Shown here in pieces: positions 9,817-20,300 of a stretch of 64,000 nt of DNA. The notes below the pieces were generated by a model. That model had not been told where the DNA came from. It made no database searches and was given only the letters and a program-made list of their open reading frames with translations. The translations under genes were made by a program, and so were the position numbers. The stretch comes from Moritella sp. 24 (lineage in GTDB: Bacteria > Pseudomonadota > Gammaproteobacteria > Enterobacterales > Moritellaceae): positions 2,799,505-2,863,504 of the forward strand of contig NZ_CP056123.1 of the NCBI RefSeq assembly GCF_018219155.1, in the 5' to 3' direction. The first letter of the stretch is position 1. Each line of letters starts with the position of its first letter.

Positions 9817-10879
9817 TCGCATTTCCTCCTCGACGTGTTAACTGATAATCACCACTTAGAACTCGCTGCCACCACATCGTATTATCTAAATACCATTGCA
9901 CCGTTTTTCTGATACCAGTCTCAAAAGTTTCTTCCGGTTGCCAGCCTAATTCGAGTTGAATTTTACTCGCATCAATCGCATACCTAAAATCATGTCCAGG
10001 TCTATCGCTAACAAATTGGATCAAATCTCGGTAATACTTAATACCATCTGGTTTGTTTGGTACGAGCGTTTCCAATACATCACATAAAGTATTAACGACA
10101 TCAATATTACGCTTCTCATTATGCCCACCAATGTTATAGCTTTCACCAACGATACCTTTTGTTGCAACCAACACTAACGCCTTCGCGTGGTCATCAACAT
10201 ACAACCAATCTCTAATTTGTTTGCCATCGCCATAAACAGGTAATTCTCGGCCGCTTAGCGCATTCAAAATCATATGGGGAATGAGTTTTTCAGGGAAATG
10301 ATAAGGCCCATAGTTATTCGAACAGTTAGTGATTAATGTCGGTAAACCATAAGTTCTCAACCATGAACGGACTAAATGATCAGAACTGGCTTTCGTGGCA
10401 GAATAAGGCGAACTGGGATCGTAAGCCGTGGTTTCTACAAATAAACCATCTTGCGTCTGTAGATCACCGAACACTTCATCTGTCGACACATGATGAAAAC
10501 GAAAAGCGGCTTTTTTTTGAGTGTCTAATGAAGACCAATACAGTCGCGCAGCCTCTAACAAATTGTATGTACCAATAATGTTGGTTTCGACAAAACAATT
10601 CGGACTTTCTATTGAACGGTCAACATGCGACTCGGCAGCAAGGTGCATGACAATATCAGGCTTATGCTGTTCAAAAACGGCCATCACCGCGTCTTTATTA
10701 CAAATATCAACACATTCAAACGCATATTGAGATGAGAGTAACCGTGCAGGTATTGAGTCCAAATTACCTGCGTATGTCAGCTTATCTACATTCACGACCT
10801 GATGTGGTGTGTCGATTAATATATGTCTAATAACGGCACTACCAATAAACCCAGCACCGCCTGTCACTAATATCTTCAT
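9806..10879 (-). CDS. rfbB: dTDP-glucose 4,6-dehydratase
   Basis: 357 residues. N-terminal NAD-binding motif TGGAGFIGS, the [11 protein letters not shown] segment, the STDEVFGDL active-site region with Thr-Asp-Glu, and Y-S-A-T-K catalytic Tyr/Lys, all diagnostic of RmlB in the extended SDR family. Converts dTDP-glucose to dTDP-4-keto-6-deoxyglucose. First of four contiguous rhamnose genes; its stop overlaps the rfbA start. Confidence 0.95.
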   Translation of the reverse strand: MKILVTGGAGFIGSAVIRHILIDTPHQVVNVDKLTYAGNLDSIPARLLSSQYAFECVDICNKDAVMAVFEQHKPDIVMHLAAESHVDRSIESPNCFVETNIIGTYNLLEAARLYWSSLDTQKKAAFRFHHVSTDEVFGDLQTQDGLFVETTAYDPSSPYSATKASSDHLVRSWLRTYGLPTLITNCSNNYGPYHFPEKLIPHMILNALSGRELPVYGDGKQIRDWLYVDDHAKALVLVATKGIVGESYNIGGHNEKRNIDVVNTLCDVLETLVPNKPDGIKYYRDLIQFVSDRPGHDFRYAIDASKIQLELGWQPEETFETGIRKTVQWYLDNTMWWQRVLSGDYQLTRRGGNANGQ

Positions 10880-10885
10880 CTTATG

Positions 10886-11752
10886 CTACTCGTAGTTAAC
10901 GCTTGAAGAGCCTTGTACCTGTAACTTTCGTGCTCGCGGTACACTTGGTTTTAATAAATATTGAAAATGATAAATACAGGCGTCTCGAATATGAAAACGT
11001 AATACGCGATTACGCAATACATCACGAAAACCACCCGCACTACAGCGTAAACCATCTGCGCCCACAACAATGTCGCTCTCGTAATGCACTTTATATCCAA
11101 GTTCCCAGCACTTATAACAAATATCGGGATCGGCCATAAAGATGAAATATCGGTCATCAAAACCACCAATTTTCTCCCAAACACTACGGCTTATCGCCAT
11201 AAAAGAGGATTGTATCCAATCAACATTGCCCGGCTTGTAATAGTCAAAGTCGACATATTCATAATGTTCCGCCACTCCCTTTAACAGAGGCCAGTGCCGT
11301 AAAGAACTCCGACGTACGACTTGTGCTAATAAATTGGGAAAACGACGTACGGTATCAGGTATTGAACCATCGTCATTTAGCTGTCGCGTTCCCACAATAC
11401 CAATGCCTGCGTCCTTTTGATAAACAGCAATAACATCTGCGAGTGTTGCCTCAGATTTCCACTCAATATCTGGATTAACAAAAAAGAGATAATCACCTCG
11501 GCATAAGTCTGCACCTTGATTACACCCACGGGTATACCCATTGTTTTCTTGATTAAAGATCAAGGTAACATTGTCAGTATCATCATATTGAGACAATAAC
11601 TGCTGATTTTCAGCATCCACTGAATTATCAATAATAATCACTTCAGTATCAAAAAAGCCTTGTTGAGTCAGGATCCTTTCGACATTATCAACTACACGTT
11701 CCGCTTTAAAAAAATCAACAATAACAATAGAAATAAGTATTTTCTTAGCCAT
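10886..11752 (-). CDS. family 2 glycosyltransferase, rhamnosyltransferase-like
   Basis: 288 residues from the ATG of MAKKILIS. GT-A fold N-terminus (ISIVIVDFFKAERV), the GYTRGCNQGA segment, the VNPDI metal-site region and FMADPDICYKCWELGY. This layout is shared with many rhamnosyltransferases, and its position directly before rfbB supports rhamnose transfer from dTDP-rhamnose, but acceptor and linkage are unknown. The frame extends to a TTG at 11773; the ATG at 11752 with AGGAAAGAG upstream is preferred and leaves an 8-bp overlap with the upstream gene. Confidence 0.85.
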   Translation of the reverse strand: MAKKILISIVIVDFFKAERVVDNVERILTQQGFFDTEVIIIDNSVDAENQQLLSQYDDTDNVTLIFNQENNGYTRGCNQGADLCRGDYLFFVNPDIEWKSEATLADVIAVYQKDAGIGIVGTRQLNDDGSIPDTVRRFPNLLAQVVRRSSLRHWPLLKGVAEHYEYVDFDYYKPGNVDWIQSSFMAISRSVWEKIGGFDDRYFIFMADPDICYKCWELGYKVHYESDIVVGADGLRCSAGGFRDVLRNRVLRFHIRDACIYHFQYLLKPSVPRARKLQVQGSSSVNYE

Positions 11753-12758
11753 AAGAATCTTCTCTTTCCTCAACGAATAGTTTTTTGTCTATAACAGACG
11801 CAAAATTATGATTCGTGATATCAATTGTTTTGTCATATCTTGGTATCGAGATTAACTCCGCCACACTGTATTCAGGCAATAACTCATCTGGATAAACGAC
11901 TGACATATTGGGATTACATAACTCTTTCGCTATTTGTAACTGGTGATCATCAGAAAACTCACCAAACTGTTCTAACCTTGGAACAAATATCACTTTTTTC
12001 TGAAAAATCAGCATATGATTAATACTGCCAACACCACAATGACTTATCACTAGACTGCTTTCCTTTACCAGCGAGTCCATCTTATCCTTTGCGACCATCG
12101 CCACAATCTCACCGTTAGCCGGTTTATCCTTCACGTCAAAACCACCCGTTTGAATAAACCAACGAACATTGGGGTCGTTATAAATAGCGAGTTTCGCCAT
12201 GGCTTCAATCAAACGCGGGAAAGGGTAAGCATTGGTCCCCGTCGTCACCAAAACCAACGGTTTCTCTGGTGCAAGCAACGGCTCAATTTCCTTATTCGCC
12301 TTACCTTCTAAATCAAATGTTTTACCGGCATACTCAACGCCATATTCCCTTGCAACAGCTTCCCATTGCGACATAAATTCATCATACAATTTATATTTAT
12401 GAATCAACTTTCCGGTATTTGAAAGCTCAACTACTCGTGATAATGTGTCTAAATAAACAAACCTCAGAGGTAAAAATTTACACACTAAGGCAAAAGGCAA
12501 AACAATAGGGCCACCCGTCGTAAAGACAGCGTGGGGTCTTTCACGTGCTATCACGTACAACGCATAAAAAATATTAACGAAGTGAATAAAGGCGTTTTTT
12601 TGTGTTGTCCAAATAGTGTATATCTTCTTAATTTTGTCATCATTGACTAATGCCCGCGTCGTCACGAGTACAATGTCATCAACATGATTACAAGCACAAA
12701 GCGCTTGAGTTAAATGCCCACCTGCTGAAGCGATAACAAGCACTTTTCTATTTGACAT
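11745..12758 (-). CDS. fused PssD/PssE-like (Alg14-Alg13-like) glycosyltransferase
   Basis: About 337 residues. The N-terminal half (VLVIASAGGHLTQA, then TTGGPIVLPFA, roughly residues 5-160) matches PssD/Alg14, the membrane-anchoring partner. The C-terminal half (LVLVTTGTNAYPFPRLI, SHCGVGSINHMLIF, EFSDDHQLQIA) matches PssE/Alg13, the catalytic partner. In many bacteria these are two adjacent genes; here they form one frame. Expected to add a sugar to a lipid-linked repeat unit at the inner membrane. Start chosen at 12758 because GGAG lies seven bases upstream; the frame extends to 12785. Confidence 0.82.
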   Translation of the reverse strand: MSNRKVLVIASAGGHLTQALCACNHVDDIVLVTTRALVNDDKIKKIYTIWTTQKNAFIHFVNIFYALYVIARERPHAVFTTGGPIVLPFALVCKFLPLRFVYLDTLSRVVELSNTGKLIHKYKLYDEFMSQWEAVAREYGVEYAGKTFDLEGKANKEIEPLLAPEKPLVLVTTGTNAYPFPRLIEAMAKLAIYNDPNVRWFIQTGGFDVKDKPANGEIVAMVAKDKMDSLVKESSLVISHCGVGSINHMLIFQKKVIFVPRLEQFGEFSDDHQLQIAKELCNPNMSVVYPDELLPEYSVAELISIPRYDKTIDITNHNFASVIDKKLFVEEREDSYG

Positions 12759-13917
12759 TTGGACACTCCAATTTAAGACCATCAACTAAGCCTTGATAAT
12801 GGCTAACCACTGTTTTTTTCTCAAACATATCCAATGCATTCGTTTCTAAAGCACATTTAATACGGTGATGAAAAAAATCATGTCGCACAATTAACTCTTC
12901 CACTTTATCCGCTAATTCATCTACTGCTTGGCTTTGCACCTTAATACCAACATCAATGCCATCTAAGTAGCCGTCAATACCGGTATTCGCGTGATACAAA
13001 ATTGGTAGACCAGAAAATAAGGCTTCCACAAAGACCATACCAAACGATTCGTTTTTACTGGGTAATAAAAATGCAGAATATGTTTTTAATTTTTGCTGTA
13101 AAAGCGTGTTATCAATACGACCTTTTATCGTTACTTGCTTCTCTAAAGATAATGCGGATATTTTATCTTGCACTATCTTCATCTTTTTATCTGGCCCTGA
13201 ACCATATATATCCAGCCTAATATCTGGGTAATTAACGCTAAGTTTAGCGATAGATTCTAACAATGGCATTATGCCTTTTCGGTCATATTGGTCGAAACGA
13301 AAAACGGTCACAAAATTAGCTGCACGGCTTATACCACGACTCGCCGATAACTGGCTCATTTCACAGGGGTTAGGCAATAAACTCGATTTATTTGTTGATT
13401 GATTAATGCTTGCATTGAGCATTTTTTTAATTGGATTTTGTGCCCAAGAGCTCACCCAAAATATATGTTCAGCTTCTTCAAGTACTTTCTTCCAACGTGG
13501 ATGCAATAAAGCCTTGTGCTGTAAAATGCGTACATCCGAACCGCCTCTAACGGATAAAAAATACGGTATACCGATAAGGTTCGCGATAGCAGCGCCCAAG
13601 GTGCCATCAATAGCGAGTTTGTGACCATGAATAAGTTGACACTTTATTTGTTGCTTTTTAATCAGATTAAACAAGAGATTTCGGGTAAGAAATAAAGACA
13701 GACTAAGCGCAAGACCAAACGGTAAACCCCAATAATAAATGGTATACAATTTTTCATTATGCGGAATAACACGCACTTGCCAAGGCCATGGCGTACGGTG
13801 AATAACAAAGACGGTATTCGAGATCCCAGAGGTGGCATCTAATAACGATTTAACAGCTGGCGTACTGGCATTATTACGGCCATCGGGGTAATCAGAGTGT
13901 ATATGTAAGATATTCAT
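12748..13917 (-). CDS. GT4-type glycosyltransferase
   Basis: About 389 residues with the GT-B layout. N-terminus MNILHIHSDYPDG, a central RGGSDVR, and a C-terminal nucleotide-sugar domain with KGRIDN and the E-x7-E motif (ESFGMVFVE) of GT4 enzymes. The most upstream gene of the minus-strand polysaccharide set; its stop overlaps the next gene. ATG 13917 (AGG upstream) is preferred to ATG 13929. Donor and acceptor unknown. Confidence 0.85.
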   Translation of the reverse strand: MNILHIHSDYPDGRNNASTPAVKSLLDATSGISNTVFVIHRTPWPWQVRVIPHNEKLYTIYYWGLPFGLALSLSLFLTRNLLFNLIKKQQIKCQLIHGHKLAIDGTLGAAIANLIGIPYFLSVRGGSDVRILQHKALLHPRWKKVLEEAEHIFWVSSWAQNPIKKMLNASINQSTNKSSLLPNPCEMSQLSASRGISRAANFVTVFRFDQYDRKGIMPLLESIAKLSVNYPDIRLDIYGSGPDKKMKIVQDKISALSLEKQVTIKGRIDNTLLQQKLKTYSAFLLPSKNESFGMVFVEALFSGLPILYHANTGIDGYLDGIDVGIKVQSQAVDELADKVEELIVRHDFFHHRIKCALETNALDMFEKKTVVSHYQGLVDGLKLECPNVK

Positions 13918-14233
13918 ACAACCTGCCATAGTTTCATGTTTTAGCGGATAATCTTCACTAAATAGGAATTATAGGCATAAATATCTAAATTGATTTTATT
14001 ACGCGGAGTTAACACTGAGGGGAGATGAAAGTTAACTTTATAAACACAATGTAAACAATTGATAAATCATCATTATAATTTATCCATTACATAATCAATA
14101 AAATCAAAATAATTATCGACAAGAGCGAGTTATAAAATTACATATAGTGGTAAACCGAGTTATCACACGGTCTGTGATAAATCGATTTACCATTGAGTAT
14201 TACAACGCTTTAACTTAACTTTACTTCCTTCAA
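13918..14233. other. intergenic region between T1SS and glycan genes
   Basis: 316 AT-rich bases separate the HlyD stop from the first glycosyltransferase start, both on the minus strand. Apart from the palindrome at 14149-14191 I see no gene. The remaining 230 bases probably contain the promoter of the polysaccharide operon. Confidence 0.5.
14149..14191 (-). terminator. long palindrome after hlyD, possible terminator
   Basis: GGTAAA at 14149-14154 pairs with TTTACC at 14186-14191. Inside, TTATCACA (14160-14167) pairs perfectly with TGTGATAA (14173-14180) around a 5-base loop, with a partly paired 5-base internal loop between. It sits 43 bp beyond the hlyD stop. No T run follows, so it may be a processing or Rho-related structure, or an operator, rather than a classical terminator. 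Confidence 0.45.
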
Positions 14234-15532
14234 CTATACTTCCTTAAATGCGCGATAATATGTATTAAGTAAAGGAGCCGTGAGATAATCCCAAAGTGTA
14301 CGACTCTCTAGAATAACAAACACTTCCGTTGGCATACCCGGATATAATTTAATATCATCCATGCTTTCCAGTTGTTTATCATCAAGTCTAACTTTAATTA
14401 AATAGCCTCCCTCTTTTGAAGAGTCCTCTGCAATTTTATCCGCAGCAACATATATGACCTCACCTTGTACCGGTGGTGTTTTTCTAACATTGTATGCACT
14501 GAGCCTTACTTTAGCAGTCAAACCTTGACGAACGACATCAATATCCTTTGCGTTAATCATTGCTTCAACGATTAATTCATCGCTCTCAGGAACAATTTCC
14601 ATAATTACATCACCAGCATTAACGACCCCACCAATCGTATGCACGTTCATACCAACAACCGTACCATTATGCTTACTTCTTATTGTAATCCGATCTCTTA
14701 CTTCACGTGCCGCAATTAAGGCTTTCTCAGTATCCCTTAACTCTCTGCCAACACTCTCGAGTTCACCAACTAATGAAGACTTAAGATCCGCAGTCTCCGT
14801 TTTGTAATCATATTTTAGTGACGATATTTTTTGTGAGGCTAATTCAGTGTCCGCCTTTAATTCAGCTAACCTTGCTTCAACTGTCGCACGTTTTCTCTTT
14901 AACTCTAACATCTTCGTTTTTGATACAAATCCTTTTTCAGCTAACCCTCGAGTCATCTCAATTTCTTCATTAATCAACTCATACTGCGTTTTAATCGCAG
15001 TGACTTGATAACGGTTCCCCTGAAGTTGCTCCTTAAGTAATTGTTCCTTTTGCTTGTGATAACCTTCACGCAATTTATTCTTCAGTGTATTTTGTTGATG
15101 CTTAATGATTTGTGTACGTAAGATACTATCGCTATCAGAATCTGAGATTGCCCCAACTTCCAATCGGTTTGGCCAGTTAACCATTTCTTTATTCTCTAAA
15201 TCAGCTTCAATCTCTGCCCTTTTCGTTAATAAGGTGAAATATTTAATCGACAATCGAGAAAAATCAGCTTGTGCTTTACTGTTTTCTAATTCAACTAGCA
15301 CATCCCCTTTTTTAACCGATTGTCCTTCCGTGACATAGATCGCTTTTACCCAGCCACCTTGTAAATGCTGAACTTTTTTACGCTGGCTTTCTACAACAAT
15401 AGTGCCGTTGGCAATCGATGCAGCGCTTAACTTGGCTGTTACAGACCAAAATACAAAACCACCAAGGCCCAAAAGAATAATTAAACAACCAATAATGATT
15501 GGTCGATTGGTGTTAAAATTTACTTGTTTCAT
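14234..15532 (-). CDS. type I secretion periplasmic adaptor, HlyD family
   Basis: 432 residues. One N-terminal transmembrane helix (about 12-31), a lipoyl-like beta segment (HLQGGWVKAIYVTEGQSVKKGDVLVEL), a long coiled coil (about 90-290) and a C-terminal barrel region with the HlyD segment DELIVEAMINAKDIDVVRQGL. Bridges an inner-membrane ABC exporter to a TolC-like outer-membrane channel. Its ATG overlaps the stop of the ABC gene by 4 bp. No TolC-type gene is in the window, so that part must be encoded elsewhere. The likely cargo is the RTX protein encoded just upstream. Confidence 0.93.
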   Translation of the reverse strand: MKQVNFNTNRPIIIGCLIILLGLGGFVFWSVTAKLSAASIANGTIVVESQRKKVQHLQGGWVKAIYVTEGQSVKKGDVLVELENSKAQADFSRLSIKYFTLLTKRAEIEADLENKEMVNWPNRLEVGAISDSDSDSILRTQIIKHQQNTLKNKLREGYHKQKEQLLKEQLQGNRYQVTAIKTQYELINEEIEMTRGLAEKGFVSKTKMLELKRKRATVEARLAELKADTELASQKISSLKYDYKTETADLKSSLVGELESVGRELRDTEKALIAAREVRDRITIRSKHNGTVVGMNVHTIGGVVNAGDVIMEIVPESDELIVEAMINAKDIDVVRQGLTAKVRLSAYNVRKTPPVQGEVIYVAADKIAEDSSKEGGYLIKVRLDDKQLESMDDIKLYPGMPTEVFVILESRTLWDYLTAPLLNTYYRAFKEV

Positions 15533-17253
15533 GCTGCGCCTCCTCGCTTTATTAATACATTATTAGATTTAGATTTTGCAACAGCTTTAGAATCATCAAT
15601 ACCACCGATTGCACCTAAGAATTTATCGCATGTACCGGCTTTTTCAATCTTTCCTTCATTAAGAAATACGACCCAATCCATTTGGCGTAAGAAACCAGGG
15701 CGGTGACTGATCATAACCACTGTTATCTTATTCTCTTTACAATATTGCAGCACAATAGAGAGTGCGATCTCACCTTCAGGGTCGAGATTGGAGTTAGGTT
15801 CGTCCAAAATAAGTATGCTTGGATTTGAGAATACAGCTCTTGCTAAACCAATACGCTGACGCTGACCACCGGATAACTGCGCACCACCTTCACCTAAATA
15901 TGTGTCATATCCCTGAGGGAGCGAAATAATAAGCTCATGGACACAAGCAAGCCTTGCAGCATGCACAATATCCTTATCATCCGCATCAGAGAATCGGCAG
16001 ATATTTTCAGCCACGGTACCCGCTAACAAGCCCACATCTTGTGGTAAAAAACCAATGTGACGACCAAACTGCTCTTCTGGCCACAAATCAATATCCGCGC
16101 CATCGATTTGGATACTACCTGATGATGGTTTCATAATACCCATGATCACCGACGCTAGCGTTGACTTGCCCGAACCAGACCCACCCATAATCGCTAAGGC
16201 ACGTCCTGCACCGAGTTTAAAGTTAATATTTTGTAATACCGGTTTTTTATGTCCTTTTAATCTCACACCAATATTTTGTAAATTAAGTTCCCCTGTTGGC
16301 TCTGGCAATGCTGTTTTGTTTGGCGCGATATCATCTTCCATAGCACTTAAACGTTGATATGATTTAAAACCACTTAACCAATTTTTCCAGCCCATAACAG
16401 CTTGTTCGAAAGGTGAAAGTACCCTAGACATAATGATTGAACTGGCGATGATGGCACCTGCACCAATCTCTTGGTGGATAGCTAAATAAACACCTGCGGT
16501 TAATACCGATATTTGTAAAATAGTTCTCGCAAAACGGCTAAACGTGAGTACTTTGGCGATTTTAGAATTCAGTGACCATTGTAGTTGTAACAGATTTGAA
16601 TTCTTACTCTGCCAAATTCGTCCTATATCACCAGCCATTCCCATTGCACGTAACATGGGTGCATTACGTAAATAATCATTAAGCTCCATATTGGATTTAT
16701 TGCTAAGCGTTTGCGATTCAAAATTAGGTTTTTTCGCAGCAAACATTACTACCGTTGATAAACCAATAAAAACAATCATACCAGCGAGTGCAATACTGCC
16801 GATTAATGGATGTAACATGAATAAAATAAAGAGGAATATCGGTACCCAAGGAATATCAAATACCGCAGAAAGCGAAGGGTTAACAAGTAAGTTTTTAATT
16901 TCGCTTAAGTCTTGTAAACCCTGTTTCTGAATACAGTTCGCATTAGAAGAACGGCGTATACTTTCAGATAACATAAATGGGCTTAAACGCTCATCCAATT
17001 TTAGCCCTGATTTTTGCAGTAACTCAGTACGAGTATGCTCAAGAATTGCTTGTATTAATAGCAGCGAGACTGCAATAACAACCAAAGCAACTAATGTATC
17101 AATGCTGCTACTACCCATAACCCGATCGAATAGTTGTAAGCTATAAATGGGTAAGGTTAAAACTAAAAAATTAATTGCAAAACTAAAGAAAGCGACAAAT
17201 CTTAAGTCTCGCTTACAATGCCCTAAAGCTGATTTCAATTCACTATTACGCAA
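15529..17253 (-). CDS. type I secretion ABC permease/ATPase (PrtD-like)
   Basis: 574 residues from the chosen start. N-terminal membrane domain with about six helices, then an ABC ATPase: Walker A GGSGSGKS (about 357-364), signature LSGGQ (about 460), Walker B LILDEP (about 481-486), switch His in ISHRPG. There is no C39 peptidase domain, so the cargo should be an uncleaved RTX substrate with a C-terminal signal. The frame runs to an ATG at 17283 without a ribosome site, but a TTG at 17253 (M-RNSELKS) has a strong GGAGG six bases upstream, so a TTG start is preferred. Confidence 0.9.
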   Translation of the reverse strand: MRNSELKSALGHCKRDLRFVAFFSFAINFLVLTLPIYSLQLFDRVMGSSSIDTLVALVVIAVSLLLIQAILEHTRTELLQKSGLKLDERLSPFMLSESIRRSSNANCIQKQGLQDLSEIKNLLVNPSLSAVFDIPWVPIFLFILFMLHPLIGSIALAGMIVFIGLSTVVMFAAKKPNFESQTLSNKSNMELNDYLRNAPMLRAMGMAGDIGRIWQSKNSNLLQLQWSLNSKIAKVLTFSRFARTILQISVLTAGVYLAIHQEIGAGAIIASSIIMSRVLSPFEQAVMGWKNWLSGFKSYQRLSAMEDDIAPNKTALPEPTGELNLQNIGVRLKGHKKPVLQNINFKLGAGRALAIMGGSGSGKSTLASVIMGIMKPSSGSIQIDGADIDLWPEEQFGRHIGFLPQDVGLLAGTVAENICRFSDADDKDIVHAARLACVHELIISLPQGYDTYLGEGGAQLSGGQRQRIGLARAVFSNPSILILDEPNSNLDPEGEIALSIVLQYCKENKITVVMISHRPGFLRQMDWVVFLNEGKIEKAGTCDKFLGAIGGIDDSKAVAKSKSNNVLIKRGGAA

Positions 17254-17320
17254 AGTACACCTCCACTGTGTGCTTAATAACATAAATAATTAGCATGTGT
17301 ATTTAAAAGAGGGGGAAAGA

Positions 17321-17350
17321 GAAGCCTAAAAAATCGTCCTCGTAGGCTTC
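17321..17350 (-). terminator. hairpin between RTX gene and its exporter
   Basis: GAAGCCTA (17321-17328) pairs perfectly with TAGGCTTC (17343-17350) around a 14-base loop. It sits 26 bp beyond the RTX stop and about 70 bp before the exporter start. On the minus strand it is followed by TCTTTC rather than a T run, so a weak attenuator is more likely than a full terminator. That would fit high RTX and lower exporter expression. Confidence 0.5.
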
Positions 17351-17375
17351 ATCATTGTCCGTTAAGAACTGTTAA

Positions 17376-20300
17376 TTAGATATCAGAGCCATTAAAGCTA
17401 ATACTATCGGCGTCACTGTCACTCCAGATAGTCACTTCTTGTCCTTCTTCATTCGTGAAGTTGTAGCCATTTAAGCTTTCAACATCAATATCACTACCTT
17501 CAAATGTATCCAGTAGATCTTGTGACATGTCATTATTCATACCCGTTAACTGCCAACCGTCGCCTTCCAACTCAACGGCATCCGCACCTTGGCAAACAAA
17601 CTGACCACTTGCATCGCCCGCCCCGTCATTTTCTAATACCTTGTCCAATGCGATTTTGATTTGCGCATCAGTCGCTTCTACAGTAACCGCCTCAATATCT
17701 TGGAAAGCGGTCTGTGTCATATCAATTGATACACCACTCGATTCAGCACCAACAGTTAATACATCAAAGCCCTCACCACCACTATAGTGGACAGTATCAC
17801 CATTGCTCCCCTCTAGATCGGCGCTATCAAAGACAATGAAATCATCCCCGCTACCAGCGAACAGTTGGTCAATACCACTACCACCATCAAGCGTATCATT
17901 ACCACCATCAGCGAAGACTAAATCGTCACCTGCACCAGCATTGATAACGTCATCACCGCTACCCGCTTTAATGGTATCATCACCTTCGCCACCACTTAAT
18001 GTATCGTTACCTTCACCGCCAATAATATAATCATCACCAGCACCACCATCTATGGTATCGTCACCAGCCTGACCGTATAGACGATCATCACCTTCACCAC
18101 CAGCGATTTGATCATTACCATCACCAGCATAAATCGTATCACGGCCTTCACCAGCATCAATAACATCATCGCCAGCACCAGAGCGGACTACATCATTACC
18201 AGCACCCGCTTGAATACTGTCATTGCCAGCGCCCGTCATGATCGTGTCTTTACCTGCACCTGCAGTAACCTGGTTATCACCATCTCCGGCATTGATTACA
18301 TTCGAACCATCACCCGCATTAATCACATCATCACCTGTACCTGAAGTGATACGATCATTTCCTTCACCCGCGGTAATTTGATTTTGACCATCTCCAGCAT
18401 CAACTAAGTTATCACCAGTGCCAGCATCAATCACATCATTGCCCGCCCCAGTAGTAACAACATCATTACCTTCTCCTGCTAATACTGTATTATTACCTGT
18501 CATCGATGTGATGGTATCGCTACCTCGGCCCCCTGATAAGGTATCATCGCCTTCACCCCCATCAATAACATCATCGCCATCGCCGCCACTGATATTATCA
18601 TTACCAGCGCCACCTTCGAGCTGATCATTACCAGCGCCGCCATCGATGGTATCATTACCCGTACCGCCATAAACAACGTCATCACCAGCACCTGCTAACA
18701 ACGTATTGTTACCCGATTCGCCGTGAAGTTCATCATTGCCTGCACCACCTTCTAAGCGATCATCACCCGCACCAGCAAAGAGCTTATCATCACCTTCACC
18801 ACCGTCGATTCGATCATCACCTTCTCCACCGAATAACAAATCATCGCCAGCGCCACCAGATAAACTATCATTACCGACACCACCTTCTAAGTGATCATTA
18901 CCTGCACCACCGTCAAGGTTATCATCACCTTCATCGCCGTACATTAGGTCATCACCAGCGCCAGCAACCGCCGTATCATTACCAGTACCACCGTAAAGTG
19001 TATTATCACCTTCACCTAAGTTAATAGTATTAGTACCTGCTTCACCGTAGACAGTATCGTTACCTGCACCCGCGTCAATATTATCATCACCCTCACCGGC
19101 AAAGAGCGTGTCATCACCTGCGCCTGATGTAATCGTGTCATTGTCAGCACCCGCATACAAGGTATCACTTGCATCGCTACCAATCAGCGTATCATCACCA
19201 GCACCACCAAAAATATTATGACTACCACCATCAGCGGCGACTAAGGTATCGTTACCTTCTTCACCAACAAGTACATCCCCACCATCATCAACAAGATAAT
19301 CGTCACCGTCACCACCAGCAAGGAAGTCATTACCTTCACCGCCAATCATGCGGTCATCACCAGCACCACCAAAGAGTACATCATTACCTGCACCACCCTG
19401 AACACTGTCATTACCTTCGCCCGCATCAACATAGTCGTCGCCAACGCCAGCATTAATGACATCATCACCCGCGCCAGCATAGACAGAATCATTACCTTCG
19501 CCAGCAGTAATCTTGTCACTATCTACGCCACCGAAAACAAGATCATCACCAGTACCAGCGTCAATGGTATTACTACCAGATACACCATGAATTTCATCGT
19601 TACCGGCACCACCAGACAGGCTATCATTACCTTCGCCGCCAAAGAGCTTGTCATCGCCTTCGCCACCAGTCAGGGTATCGTTACCTGTGCCACCAAATAG
19701 CAAGTCGCTGCCTTCGCCACCCGCTAACGTATCATCACCAGCGCCACCTTCTAAATGGTCATCACCTGCACCGCCACGGAGTTGGTCATTACCCTCACCG
19801 CCATGCATCAGGTCGTCACCACTACCAGCTGTCGCAACATCATCACCAGTACCGCCAAATAAGGTATTGTTACCTTCTCCTAAATCAATCGTATTCGCGC
19901 CTGATTCGCCATAAACAACATCATCTCCAGCGCCCGCATTAATGGTATCGTCACCTTCGCCCGCATAGATCTCGTCATTGCCTTCACCACCCGCAATTTT
20001 ATCATCGCCCGCACCAGCAAATAAGATATCGTCACCAGCGCCGCCATCGACCTTATCATCACCTTCGCCAGCGTAAACAGTATCTTGGCCTTCACCAGCT
20101 GTGATCGTATCGTTACCAGCACCGCCTTCTAAATGATCGTTACCAATGCCACCATCAATGACATCCGCACCCGTACCACCGTAAACGACGTCATCACCAG
20201 CACCAGCAGAGATCGTGTTATTACCTGACTCACCGTGGATCTCATCGTTGCCAGCGCCACCGTCTAGCTGATCATCACCTTGACCACCAAAGAGCTTGTC

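Noticed and set aside
15524-15706. Small plus-strand frames within transporter and polysaccharide genes
   Set aside because: They lie antisense to well-supported genes and lack ribosome sites or recognisable domains.
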